Shown here: piece after piece, positions 34,826 through 43,747 of the stretch
How positions within the stretch are numbered: the first letter of the stretch is position 1
Layout of the letters: each line of letters starts with the position of its first letter
Assembly (NCBI GenBank): GCA_024703855.1
Contig: CP087965.1
Location: 5,448,001 to 5,512,000 of the forward strand
Reading direction: 5' to 3'
From: Polaromonas sp. P2-4
Lineage (GTDB): Bacteria > Pseudomonadota > Gammaproteobacteria > Burkholderiales > Burkholderiaceae_C
Length of the DNA stretch: 64,000 nt
Notes under the pieces: model-generated
What the model saw: only the letters and a program-made list of their open reading frames with translations
What the model was told of the DNA's origin: nothing
The model's database searches: none
Program-made: the position numbers and the translations under genes

Positions 34826-36132
34826 GTTGCTGGCTTGTTTTGAGGCACGGCAATGGCCCGGTTTGGCGTTTTGCTCAGGCCTAGCGCCAGCAGCAAACCT
34901 ATCAGTACGCAGAAAAAATCACCAATCAAGGCATCGTAAAGGGAGGCGTTGAAAAGGCAGGCAACGGCCAATGCCAGCAGCGCAGATTGCGCGGCTCGTG
35001 CGTAAGGCTTTTCCATCCGCAGGGTGTCACGTAGCACTGAAAACATCAGGCCACAAATAATAAGGATGCCGGGAATGCCCAGCTGCACGCCCCACAGAAG
35101 GTATTCCTGATGAGGGTTGCCACTACCCGTTATGTCTTTGTGCGCCGGATTTTGTTCGCGTTGAAGCCGGTTGTATTCGGTGCTCCAGCTGCCAACGCCT
35201 GACCCTGCCAACGGGTGCTGGGACATGATTTGTATCGCCCTGCGCCAGAGGCCCAGCCGGATGCCCGATGATGTGGTGGGTTCCGTTTGGGTTGAATACG
35301 ATTGCACTTCGGTCCTTACTTGAGTCAGTCGTTCACGCACTTTCGCCGAGCTGAAAAATAGGACCAGCGCCAGTAAAAATGGCAGCAAAACAACGACTGC
35401 ACGGTATCTCTTCGGGAGTTCCCACATGATGGCAAGAGACAGCAATGCAATGGCAACGACGTGTCCGCTGCGCCCACTCAAGACAAAGAGCACATTGGAC
35501 AAGGACACCAAAGCCACCAGAACCGCCAGGTGCCTGCCATACCGCCCCGGAGCCAGGCTCCGAAAATGCCAGCATATGGCCGCGAGCACCGCGCCCATGA
35601 TGCCCTGGTCAAGGTAACTTGAAAAGACTGCGTTGTTCGTCAACGCCATGTTCGATGTTGCCCAAGGAACAGGCAGGTGAAAAAACAGCATCCATGAACT
35701 TGCCATGAGAAAAAATTGCGCCAAGACAAACGCGCCCAGCGCATACATGGCCTCGCGCCGGTCGTGGATCAAGCTGATCATCAAGACAATCACGAGCAGC
35801 TTGCCGTACTTGGCCACAGAGCCCAAGGCATCGGCCTGCGGCGCAACTGTCCAAAGCAGGCTGATTGCGAATGCAAAAATGGCAAGCAGCACGGCAACGG
35901 GGGTGTAGGCGGCAGTCGGGGGCTTGTCAACTCGTCGTGCGCGTTGGCCGACGAGCAAAGTAGCCAGCCCGCAGATCAGCAACAAAAGTTTGGCGATACT
36001 GATGATCGCCATTGACAACCCTACGGAAGCTGCGGCGATGCAGATGATGGCGAGGCGAAAATTGATCGTCTTTGTTAGCAAAATAGTCGCAGGGGGCGTC
36101 TGATGAATAGCCCGCATTATCGGTGATTCCAT
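34822..36132 (-). CDS. O-antigen ligase family membrane protein (WaaL-like)
   Basis: This intact 436-residue protein has about ten to twelve hydrophobic segments and a large periplasmic loop between residues 265 and 360 with AGSGVGSWSTEYNRLQ and SGNPHQEYLLWGVQLGIPG, the Wzy_C/O-antigen ligase motif with the conserved N-P-H-Q-E-Y. It would join undecaprenyl-linked O-antigen to lipid A-core in the periplasm. It could instead be a Wzy-type polymerase, but the msbA and glycosyltransferase neighbours favour ligase. The stop overlaps the msbA start. It is divergent from the next gene (94 bp apart). Confidence 0.9.
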   Translation of the reverse strand: MESPIMRAIHQTPPATILLTKTINFRLAIICIAAASVGLSMAIISIAKLLLLICGLATLLVGQRARRVDKPPTAAYTPVAVLLAIFAFAISLLWTVAPQADALGSVAKYGKLLVIVLMISLIHDRREAMYALGAFVLAQFFLMASSWMLFFHLPVPWATSNMALTNNAVFSSYLDQGIMGAVLAAICWHFRSLAPGRYGRHLAVLVALVSLSNVLFVLSGRSGHVVAIALLSLAIMWELPKRYRAVVVLLPFLLALVLFFSSAKVRERLTQVRTEVQSYSTQTEPTTSSGIRLGLWRRAIQIMSQHPLAGSGVGSWSTEYNRLQREQNPAHKDITGSGNPHQEYLLWGVQLGIPGILIICGLMFSVLRDTLRMEKPYARAAQSALLALAVACLFNASLYDALIGDFFCVLIGLLLALGLSKTPNRAIAVPQNKPAT

Positions 36133-36226
36133 TTTCTGGCCAGGCGGTCAAACCTAGAGGGCTCTCTGCTATGCTGCCAAGACTTCAAGCAAGGCATTTT
36201 CAGGGGTAAACCTGGCCCTCAATAAG

Positions 36227-37013
36227 TTGAAAAGGTATTCGTTGGCAAGCTTGTCCGTTACGGTAATCACCAAAAATGAGGCTCATAACATTGAGGCCTG
36301 CCTGCGCTCGGTACTGTTCGCAGATCAAGTCGTGGTGCTGGATTCGGGCAGCACGGATGACACTGCCCAGATAGCCCGATCCATGGGCGCTGAAGTCAGT
36401 ACCAGCCCTGACTGGCCAGGCTTTGGTATCCAGAAAAACCGGGCGCTGGCACTGGCAAATTCTGACTGGGTGCTTTCGCTCGATGCTGATGAGCGGCTTA
36501 CACCCGAATTGCTGGGCGAAATTCGGGCCACGCTGCAAGCTCCAGCGTTCGATGTTTATTCTTTCCCCCGGCTATCGAGCTACTGCGGGCAATACATGCG
36601 GCATTCGGGCTGGTACCCTGACCGTGTGACGCGCCTGTTTCGCCGTCAAGTGGCGCAATTTTCAGATGATCTGGTGCACGAAAAAATCGTCACCTCAAGC
36701 AAGGTCGGCCAACTGCATTCCCCTTTGTTGCACGAAAGTTTCAGAGACTTTGAGTCAGTCCTCGATAAGGTCAATCGCTATTCAACGGCGGGCGCTCAAA
36801 GCCTGTTGAATAAAGGCAAGACCGCTTCGCTGAGCAAAGCGCTGGGGCATGGACTCTGGGCTTTTATTCGAACTTATTTTTTTGCGGCTTGGCTTTCTGG
36901 ATGGCCGGATGGGTCTGGTGCTGGCCATTTCCAATGCTGAAGGTACTTATTACCGGTACCTGAAGTTATGGCTGCTGCATCGGGGCAGCAGCGGAGTGCC
37001 GCCTGCACAATGA
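36227..37013 (+). CDS. Family 2 glycosyltransferase, WaaE/KdtX-like (one frameshift as written)
   Basis: TTG at 36227. SVTVITKNEAHNIEACLRSVLFADQVVVLDSGSTDDTAQIA, NRALALANSDWVLSLDADERLTPEL and YCGQYMRHSGWYPDRVTRLFRR match the LPS-core beta-glucosyltransferase (WaaE/KdtX) group. The frame breaks in a seven-T run at 36877-36883; removing one T gives RLGFLDGRMGLVLAISNAEGTYYRYLKLW, the normal C-terminus, ending at 37013. The stop overlaps the ATG of the following gene. The protein has about 262 residues. Confidence 0.93.
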
Positions 37014-37852
37014 AGATCAGCTTTATCGTCCTGACCTACAACCGGACAGATGCCCTGCTGGCGGTGCTGCGCTCCTTGGCGGAGCAATGTGACGCGCGGC
37101 ACGAGGTGTTGATTGCTGATGATGGCTCGCGGCCCGATCAGGTCGAGCTGCTGTATGACCGCTGCCCGGTATTCAAATGCCCGGTGCGCCACGTCTGGCA
37201 CCCGGATGTTGGTTTTACCGCCGCGCAGGCTCGCAATCTGGCGGCCAGTCATGCAGCAGGTGATTACCTGGTGTTCCTGGATGGCGATTGCGTTCCGAAC
37301 AAATCGTTTGTAGCGCAGCACGCACGCCTTGCCGAGGCAGGCTGTTTCGTTAACGGCAGCAGGGTCTTACTGAGCGAAAATCTCACAGGCCAGGTGCTTA
37401 ATGGCGCAATCGATTTACCCAGTCGTCCAGCATCTTTTTGGTGGCAGGCCCGCCTGCGGGGCGATAGCAACAAACTGTTGCACCTCCTCAGCTGGCCATG
37501 GCGTTTATTCAGGGTAAAACAGGGCTTCCAGTGGCATGGAATTCGAAGCTGCAACTTTGCGGTCTGGCAGCGTGATTTCGCTGGTGTCAATGGGTTTGAC
37601 GAAACCTTTCAGGGGTGGGGGCACGAAGACGCCGATTTGGTCCTTCGCCTCACTCATCTTGGTATTCTCCGGAAAAATGGATTTATGGCGACGGAGGTGT
37701 TTCACCTCTGGCATCGCGAAAATAAACGCGACCAGGAATCCGGCAATAAAAACAGGGTCTTGCAACGCATGAAAACGGATTTGATTCTGGCGGAAAAAGG
37801 GCTTCATGAAATTGACCCTGCATCGCCCGTCAAAATAACCCAACTGTATTGA
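37010..37852 (+). CDS. Family 2 glycosyltransferase with C-terminal galactosyltransferase-like domain
   Basis: ATG at 37010 overlaps the previous stop. The intact 280-residue protein begins MKISFIVLTYNRTDALLAVL and has EVLIADDGSRPDQVE, GDYLVFLDGDCVPNKSF (DxD) and the C-terminal block GFDETFQGWGHEDADLVLRL typical of Glyco_transf_7C domains. It presumably extends the LPS core or another surface glycan. It is the last gene of the sugar locus, 12 bases before tolB. Confidence 0.92.
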   Translation: MKISFIVLTYNRTDALLAVLRSLAEQCDARHEVLIADDGSRPDQVELLYDRCPVFKCPVRHVWHPDVGFTAAQARNLAASHAAGDYLVFLDGDCVPNKSFVAQHARLAEAGCFVNGSRVLLSENLTGQVLNGAIDLPSRPASFWWQARLRGDSNKLLHLLSWPWRLFRVKQGFQWHGIRSCNFAVWQRDFAGVNGFDETFQGWGHEDADLVLRLTHLGILRKNGFMATEVFHLWHRENKRDQESGNKNRVLQRMKTDLILAEKGLHEIDPASPVKITQLY

Positions 37853-37863
37853 TAAAAAATTTT

Positions 37864-39145
37864 ATGAGCATCACACCATTACTGAACCGTCGCACTATTG
37901 TCAAGCTGCTCGCAGCAGGCGCATCGCCCGCATTTGCACAGTTTCGCGTAGAGGTGTCCGGTGTGGGCCTGACTCAGCTGCCCATCGCCATAGCGCCGTT
38001 TCGGGGGAAGCCCAGGCACCGCAAAAAATTGGCAGCATTGTCAAGGCCGATCTTGAGCGCAGCGGCATGTTTCTGCTCGGTCGATACCGCCGGCATCGTG
38101 GCCGATGAAAACACCCGGCCAGACTTGGCAGCCTGGCGGCAAAAGGGCGCGGATGCGATGGTGACGGGAAGTGTCTCGCCCCTTGCCGACGGGCGCTTTG
38201 ATGTACGGCTTCGCCTGTGGGACATCGTGCGAGGGCAGGATTTGGGCGGCCAGAGCTACACCGTGCGGCCGGCCGATTTGCGCTTGTCGGCGCACCGCAG
38301 TGCCGACTATGTGTATGAAAAGCTGACTGGCGAAAAAGGCATTTTTTCAACGCGAATTGCTTACGTGACCAAGGCGGCCCAGCGCTACAACCTCTGGGTG
38401 GCCGATTCAGACGGGGAGGGTGCCCAGTCGGCTTTGACCAGTCCCGAGCCCATCATTTCTCCCTCATGGTCGCCCGATGGTTCCCAGCTGGCTTATGTGT
38501 CTTTCGAATCCCTGCAAGCCAGTGATTTATTCGCATGATGTCGCCACTGGAAAGCGGCGCTTGCTTGCCAATTTCAGGGGCTCCAACAGCGCCCCGGCAT
38601 GGTCACCGGACGGCAAGCAACTGGTCGCAACCCTGAGCCGCGAGGGCGGTTCGCAAATTTACGCCATCGGTCTCACAGGTGGCGACCCCAAAAGATTGAC
38701 CCAATCGTCCAGCATCGACACCGAGCCGGCCTATTCGCCCGATGGCAGGTTCATTTATTTCGTGAGTGACCGCGGTGGTGCCCCGCAGATCTACCGCATG
38801 AGCCCCACAGGCGGCAGCCCTGAACGCGTGACGTTTACGGGCAGTTACAACATATCACCGGCCGTCAGCCCTGATGGACGCTGGCTGGCCTATGTTTCAA
38901 GGGTGGGCGGGGCCTTCAAGTTGCATGTGATGGAACTTGCCAGCGGTACGGTCACTCCAATCACCGACACCACGGCCGACGAGAGCCCAAGTTTTGCCCC
39001 CAATAGCCGTTTGATTGTGTATGCCACCCAGCAGCAAGGCCGCGAGGCACTGATGACCACGACGCTGGATGGCAAGATCAAGGCCAAATTGTCTGGTACC
39101 GGCGGCGATATCCGGGAACCCGATTGGGGCCCATTCCAGCGTTAA
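37864..39145 (+). CDS. tolB: Tol-Pal system beta-propeller protein TolB (frameshifts as written)
   Basis: ATG at 37864 (MSITPLLNRRTIVKLLAAGASPAFAQFRVEVSGVG) includes a signal peptide. The segment near 38005-38085 is out of frame (two compensating indels; the correct frame reads QKIGSIVKADLERSGMF). It continues ENTRPDLAAWRQKGADAMVTGSV, then shifts near 38510 into the propeller repeats: APAWSPDGKQLVATLS, TEPAYSPDGRFIYFVSDRGGAPQIYRM, YNISPAVSPDGRWLAYVS, SPSFAPNSRLIVY. The total is about 427 residues. TolB is periplasmic and binds Pal; with cpoB it maintains the envelope during division. tolQRA are not in the window. Confidence 0.94.
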
Positions 39146-39207
39146 ATGCCCAGCGAAAACTGACTCTTTAAATCCGCTATATTTTTGTTTCTTAGTAAAG
39201 GTAATCC

Positions 39208-39744
39208 ATGAAGCGCGTCCTTTTTTCCATCATTTCCTCCCTTGTTCTTGCTGCCACGCTGGCAGCCTGCGGCTCCAACGTCAAACTTGATGATGTACCC
39301 GTGGAAGACCGGACAGCCAGCACAAAACAGGCCGGCGATGCGGCCGGGGCAGCCGGCAGAGGTGTGGCACCTGTGCAGATCACTGGTACGGATGTCTCAG
39401 GCGCAGGGCCTGTCAATACGGCCAAAGTCATTTATTTTGATTTCGACAGCTACGTAATCAAGCCCGAATTCCAGGGCGCCATCGAGGCACATGCCAAGTA
39501 CATGGCGGCCAACAAGTCGCGCAAAATGGCGATTGAGGGCCACACCGACGAACGCGGTGGCCGGGAGTACAACCTGGCATTGGGGCAAAAGCGCTCTGAA
39601 GCGGTACGCCGGGCACTGGGCTTGTTGGGCGTCGTAGATGCCCAGGTGGAGGCCGTAAGTTTTGGCAAGGAAAAACCCGCTGCCTCAGGCGCAGATGAAG
39701 CGGCGATGGCCAAAAATCGCCGCGCCGAGATCAACTACCGTTAA
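39208..39744 (+). CDS. pal: Peptidoglycan-associated lipoprotein Pal
   Basis: This intact 178-residue protein has a lipoprotein signal with lipobox L-A-A-C (Cys21) and an OmpA-like domain: VIYFDFDSYVIKPEF, MAIEGHTDERGGREYNLALGQKRSEAVRRAL, SFGKEKPAASG and KNRRAEINYR. It anchors the outer membrane to peptidoglycan and partners with TolB. It follows tolB by 62 bases and precedes cpoB by 15. Confidence 0.97.
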   Translation: MKRVLFSIISSLVLAATLAACGSNVKLDDVPVEDRTASTKQAGDAAGAAGRGVAPVQITGTDVSGAGPVNTAKVIYFDFDSYVIKPEFQGAIEAHAKYMAANKSRKMAIEGHTDERGGREYNLALGQKRSEAVRRALGLLGVVDAQVEAVSFGKEKPAASGADEAAMAKNRRAEINYR

Positions 39745-39759
39745 CCCAGGATTCGAGTC

Positions 39760-40521
39760 GTGAAAATATTCAGAACCGCTGCAGCGGTGACGGCCTGTCT
39801 GCTGGCGTTCCATGCAAACGCCGGTTTGCTTGATGACGACGAAGCGCGCAGAGCCATACTCGATTTGCGGCAAAAGTTTGATGCTTCCCAGCAGCGCATG
39901 GCGGATGACCTGAAAAAAACCAACGACGACAATGCCCAGCTGCGCTGCAGCATGCTCGATCTTTCCAACCAGATTGAAGCGCTGCGCAACGACCTGGCCA
40001 GTGCGCGCGGACAAAATGAGCGGCTGGCACGTGACGTGGCCGACATGCAGCGCAATCAGAAAGATCTTACGCAGGGTGTTAACGAGAGGTTGCGAAAGTT
40101 TGAACCCGGCAAGGTCACGGTGGACGGCAAGGAGTTTGTCGCCGAGCCTGCTGAAGCGCAGGAGTTTGAGGCGGCGCTGGCCACCCTTCGCAAGGGCGAT
40201 TTTGCTGGGGCACAAACAGGGTTTGTGGCGTTCATGAAGCGTTATCCGCAAAGCGGCTACAAGCCTTCTGCGCTGTTCTGGCTGGGCAATGCGCAGTACG
40301 CCTTGCGCAACTACCGGGATGCAGTGACCAATTTCAGGTCGCTGGTGACGGCCGATGCCGACCACATGCGTGCACCCGAAGCGCTGTTGTCGATGGCCAA
40401 TTGCCAGGTGGAACTCAAGGACGTCAAATCGGCCCGCAAGACGCTTGATGACCTCATGAAAACGTATCCACAATCTGAAGCGGCCTCCGTGGCCAAAGAG
40501 CGCCTCGCCAAGCTCAAATAA
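39760..40521 (+). CDS. cpoB: Cell division coordinator CpoB (YbgF)
   Basis: GTG at 39760; signal peptide MKIFRTAAAVTACLLAFHANAG. An N-terminal coiled coil (RQKFDASQQRMADDLKKTNDDNAQLRCSMLDLSNQIEAL) is followed by TPR-like repeats: EAALATLRKGDFAGAQTGF, FMKRYPQSGYKPSALFWLGNAQYALRNYRDAV, APEALLSMANCQVELKD and YPQSEAASVAKERLAKLK. The intact protein has 253 residues. It coordinates peptidoglycan synthesis by PBP1B with Tol-driven outer membrane constriction. A near-copy of residues 33-253 forms the second part of the chimeric gene at 40572-41462. Confidence 0.96.
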   Translation: MKIFRTAAAVTACLLAFHANAGLLDDDEARRAILDLRQKFDASQQRMADDLKKTNDDNAQLRCSMLDLSNQIEALRNDLASARGQNERLARDVADMQRNQKDLTQGVNERLRKFEPGKVTVDGKEFVAEPAEAQEFEAALATLRKGDFAGAQTGFVAFMKRYPQSGYKPSALFWLGNAQYALRNYRDAVTNFRSLVTADADHMRAPEALLSMANCQVELKDVKSARKTLDDLMKTYPQSEAASVAKERLAKLK

Positions 40522-40571
40522 CCGGGTTAAGCAGCTGGATTCGGAGTTTCCAATCCTCCTAAAATTGGGGG

Positions 40572-41462
40572 ATGGAAATGTCCGGTTCAATTACGCTCAG
40601 CGCGCTCGGCCTGACGCCCGGCGTTGCTGGACTGGCCCTGCTGATTGGCTTGGGGTTGATCGTCTGGGCTTTGTCTGGCGCTGACTTTCGCCGTTGGGTG
40701 GGCGCCGTATTGATGGGCGTGGGCGTGGCGTGCGCCATGGGCTGCACCGTGGGGCAGGGCCTGTCTGGCATTTCAACCGGCGTCTCAACCGTGAGCGCCA
40801 TCGATTTGCGGCAAAAGGTCGATGCTTCCCAGCAGCGTATGGCGGATGACCTGAAAAAAAACAGCGACGACAATGCCCAGCTTCGTCGCAGCATGCTCGA
40901 TCTATCCAACCAGATAGAGGCGCTGCGCAACGAAGTGGCGATCATGCGCGGACAAAATGAGCGGCTGGTACATGACGTGGCCGACATGCAGCGCAACCTG
41001 AAAGATCTTACGCAGGGTGTTAACGAGAGGTCGCGAAAGTTTGAACCCGGCAAGGTCACGGTGGACGGCAAGGAGTTTGTAGCCGAACCTGCTGAAACGC
41101 AGGAGTTTGATGCGGCGCTTGCCACCCTTCACAAAGGTGATTTTGCGGCGGCGCAAACAGGTTTCGTGACCTTCATGAAACGTTACCCGCAAAGCGGCTA
41201 CAAGCCTTCTGCGCTGTTCTGGCTGGGCAATGCCCAATATGCCTTGCGCAACTACCGGGATGTGGAGGCCAACTTCCGGGCGCTGGTGACGGCCGAGCCC
41301 GACCATCTGCGCGCCCCCGAAGCGCGGTTGTCAATGGCCAATTGCCAGGTGGAACTCAAAGACGTCAAATCGGCCCGCAAAACGCTTGAAGACCTCGTGA
41401 AAACGCACCCACAATCTGAAGCGGCCTCGGTGGCCAAAGAGCGCCTCGCCAAGCTCAAGTAA
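40572..41462 (+). CDS. Chimeric protein: YeeE/YedE transporter pieces fused to a CpoB copy
   Basis: This intact 296-residue frame starts MEMSGSITLSALGLTPGVAG. The first 76 residues are three blocks of the neighbouring YeeE protein joined together: its start (MEMSGS.TLS), an inner block (LGLTP.. LLIGLGLIVWALSGADFRR) and its C-terminal block (GAVLMGVGVACAMGCTVGQGLSGIST). From residue 77 (IDLRQKVDASQQRMADDLKK) to the end it is a CpoB copy without signal peptide. The result would be a CpoB coiled coil plus TPR tethered by about two membrane helices that keep the sulfur-transport Cys motif. It looks like a tandem duplication of cpoB-yeeE with internal deletions that kept the frame. Expression is unknown. 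Confidence 0.85.
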   Translation: MEMSGSITLSALGLTPGVAGLALLIGLGLIVWALSGADFRRWVGAVLMGVGVACAMGCTVGQGLSGISTGVSTVSAIDLRQKVDASQQRMADDLKKNSDDNAQLRRSMLDLSNQIEALRNEVAIMRGQNERLVHDVADMQRNLKDLTQGVNERSRKFEPGKVTVDGKEFVAEPAETQEFDAALATLHKGDFAAAQTGFVTFMKRYPQSGYKPSALFWLGNAQYALRNYRDVEANFRALVTAEPDHLRAPEARLSMANCQVELKDVKSARKTLEDLVKTHPQSEAASVAKERLAKLK

Positions 41463-41474
41463 CTAGATCCGGAG

Positions 41475-41507
41475 TTTCCATTCCCACCTAAAATTGGGGA
41501 ATGGAAA
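41475..41507 (+). promoter_or_regulatory. Perfect 11-bp dyad covering the yeeE start codon
   Basis: TTTCCATTCCC (41475-41485) and its exact complement (41497-41507) are separated by 11 bases. The right arm contains the ATG at 41501. In RNA it would be a start-sequestering hairpin; in DNA it could be a repressor operator. A weaker version stands before the chimeric gene (from about 40546). Confidence 0.6.
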
Positions 41508-42625
41508 TGTCCGGTTCAACCACGCTCAGCATGCTCACCACCCAGGTTCTCTGGGCTGGTTTTATTCTCTCAATGATCTTTGGTGCCATTGCGCAGCGCA
41601 CCCATTTTTGCACCATGGGTGCCGTCAGCGATATTGTCAACATGGGCGACTGGACCCGCATGCGCATGTGGGGCATGGCGATTGGTGTCGCCATGATTGG
41701 CTTTTTCGGTATGGCCGCAGCGGGCCTGATTGACCCCGCCAAAACGCTGTACGCCTCCAACCGCTTTATCTGGCTCTCTGCGCTCATCGGCGGCGGCATG
41801 TTTGGTTTCGGCATGGTGCTGTCCTCAGGTTGTGGCAGCAAAACGCTGGTGCGAATCGGTGGCGGCAGCCTCAAATCAGTTGTGGTTTTTGCCGTCATGG
41901 GCGTCGCCGCTTTTGCCACACTCAAGGGCATTACCGCTGTGGTTCGCGTGGCTACGGTAGACCGGGTGGCGCTCGACTTCACAAGCAATGCTGCATTGCC
42001 AAATTGGGTCGCCGGCGTGCTCGGCCTGACGCCTGCAATTGCTGGGCTGGGCCTGGCCCTGCTGATTGGGTTGGGGCTGATCGCCTGGGCTTTGTCTGGC
42101 GCTGACTTTCGCCGCTTCGACAACCTGCTGGCCGGCCTGGGCATAGGCGCAGTCATCACCGCCATGTGGTGGGTCAGCGGCAGCTTGGGTTATGTGGCCG
42201 AGCATCCTGAAACATTGCAGGAAGCCTTTATCGCCACCAACTCCGGCAAGGCAGAAGCCATGAGCTTTGTCTCACCCTTCGCCTACACGCTGGACTGGCT
42301 CATGTTTTTCAGCGACAAAAGCAAAGTTCTCACGCTAGGCATCGTGTCGGTGTTGGGTGTCGTGGTCGGTTCCGCTGTGTATTCGCTGTGGTCGTGAAAT
42401 TTCCGTTGGGAAGGCTTTCGCGACGCACAAGACACTGCCAATCATTTGGTGGGCGCCACACTGATGGGCGTGGGCGGTGTATGCGCCATGGGTTGCACGG
42501 TGGGACAGGGCCTGTCTGGCATATCAACCCTGAGCGCCACCAGCGTTGTCGCCCTGGCCGCCATATTGGCCGGCTGCGTCGCTGGATTGAAGTACCAGAT
42601 CTGGCGGCTTGAGCGTTCGCTTTGA
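41501..42625 (+). CDS. YeeE/YedE family sulfur-compound transporter, in-frame TGA
   Basis: ATG at 41501 (or 41507). It has eight or more hydrophobic segments. IFGAIAQRTHFCTMGAVSDIVNMGDWTRMRMW, GFGMVLSSGCGSKTLVRIGGGSLKS and, near the end, GATLMGVGGVCAMGCTVGQGLSGIST are the paired Cys motifs of YeeE/YedE proteins, which conduct thiosulfate or related sulfur species. A TGA at 42395-42397 interrupts the frame (SLW-S-stop-NFRWEGFRDAQDTANH); the codon before and after are in the same frame, so this is a substitution (for example CGA to TGA), not an indel. Without readthrough the essential second Cys block is lost. The full frame is 374 codons. Confidence 0.88.
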
Positions 42626-42647
42626 GATCTAGAGCCCGATCTCCCGT

Positions 42648-43492
42648 ATGACATCCTACGAAGAAGTAATCCCTGCCGACCTTGAGCGGCGCTTTGGTGG
42701 CCTTGCTCGACTGTATGGCGCGGCAGGTGCCCGGCGCATCCGCGCTGCGCACATTGTGGTGGTGGGCGTGGGCGGCGTGGGCTCATGGGCGGCTGAAGCA
42801 GCCGCACGTAGCGGTGTGGCTCGCCTGACGCTGATTGATCTGGACCACATTGCCGAGTCCAACATCAACCGCCAGGTGCATGCGATCGATATCACGCTCG
42901 GGCAGGCCAAAGTGCAAGCCATGCGGGAGCGCATCGCGCGCATCAACCCTGATTGCCGGGTGGACTGCATTGAAGAGTTTGTAGATGCGGTCAATTGGCC
43001 GGATGTGCTCGCACTTGATGGCGAGATTGATCGAGAACAGTTTGCCGTCATTGACGCCTGTGATCAGGTCAAAGCCAAAACAGCCATGGCCGCCTGGGCG
43101 ATCAAGAACAAAATAACTTTTATCAGCGTGGGTGCTGCGGGCGGCAAGCGACTGGCACACCGTGTTGATATTGAAGACCTCTCACTGGTCACGCACGACC
43201 CCTTGCTGGCGCAGCTGCGTTACCGCCTGCGCAAAGAGCACGGTGCAGCCCGTGACAAGAAAAGATAGGCGTGGCCTGCGTGTTCAGCCGTGAGCCTGTG
43301 ATGCAGCCCGCAGCCGTGAGCGCTTTAAGTGAGCCGGAAAACAGCACGGAAGAAGTCCTTGCAGCACAATGCGATGTGACTGCACCGAGCGACGGCAGCC
43401 TCAATTGCCATGGCTATGGATCGGTTGTGAGTGTCACCTCGACCTTTGGTTTGTGCGCAGCTGGTTGGGTACTCAATAAAATTGCTGGGTAG
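42648..43492 (+). CDS. tcdA: tRNA threonylcarbamoyladenosine dehydratase (one frameshift as written)
   Basis: ATG at 42648. E1-like fold: RFGGLARLYGAAGARRIRAAHIVVVGVGGVGSWAAEAAARSGV (ATP-binding glycines), LIDLDHIAESNINRQVHA, FAVIDACDQVKAKTAM and ITFISVGAAGGKRL. One extra base near 43264 makes a false stop after HGAARDKK; the next frame continues GVACVFSREPV to 43492 (GWVLNKIAG). The total is about 280 residues. TcdA/CsdL cyclises t6A37 of tRNA to ct6A. Its 3' end abuts the tRNA-Lys promoter. Confidence 0.93.
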
Positions 43493-43493
43493 T

Positions 43494-43523
43494 TTGCAAA
43501 GTGCAAAAAAATGACGCTATAAT
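43494..43523 (+). promoter_or_regulatory. Sigma-70 promoter for tRNA-Lys
   Basis: A consensus TATAAT at 43518-43523 is preceded by TTGCAA at 43494-43499 with an 18-base spacer. The tRNA begins 47 bases after the -10 box. Confidence 0.65.
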
Positions 43524-43570
43524 TTGAGGCTGTGCTGCAGTAAATGCAGAACATCTAAGAAGAAATTCTT

Positions 43571-43646
43571 GGGACCTTAGCTCAGTTGGTAGAGCAGCGG
43601 ACTTTTAATCCGTTTGTCGTGGGTTCGACCCCCGCAGGTCCCACCA
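43571..43646 (+). tRNA. tRNA-Lys (anticodon UUU)
   Basis: The 76 bases fold as a complete cloverleaf: acceptor GGGACCT/AGGTCCC, D-arm GCTC..GAGC, anticodon loop CTTTTAA with anticodon TTT, T-arm GTGGG-TTCGACC-CCCGC (with a G-C pair shift) and an encoded CCA at 43644-43646. Confidence 0.97.
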
Positions 43647-43655
43647 AATATTTGA

Positions 43656-43685
43656 AGGGCCTGACTGAAAAGTCAGGCCCTTTTT
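43656..43685 (+). terminator. Intrinsic terminator of tRNA-Lys
   Basis: An 11-bp perfect stem AGGGCCTGACT / AGTCAGGCCCT with a GAAA tetraloop is followed at once by TTTT. It stands nine bases after the tRNA 3' end. Confidence 0.93.
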
Positions 43686-43747
43686 CTATGGGCGTGACGA
43701 AATTGACAGCACTCAAGTTACGGTCGCGCTTCGCATATATTCAGAGC

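Noticed and set aside
42395..42397. TGA in yeeE as a selenocysteine codon
   Set aside because: The position is not a conserved Cys in the family pattern (the Cys motifs are elsewhere), and no hairpin resembling a SECIS element was recognised just after it. A base substitution is simpler.
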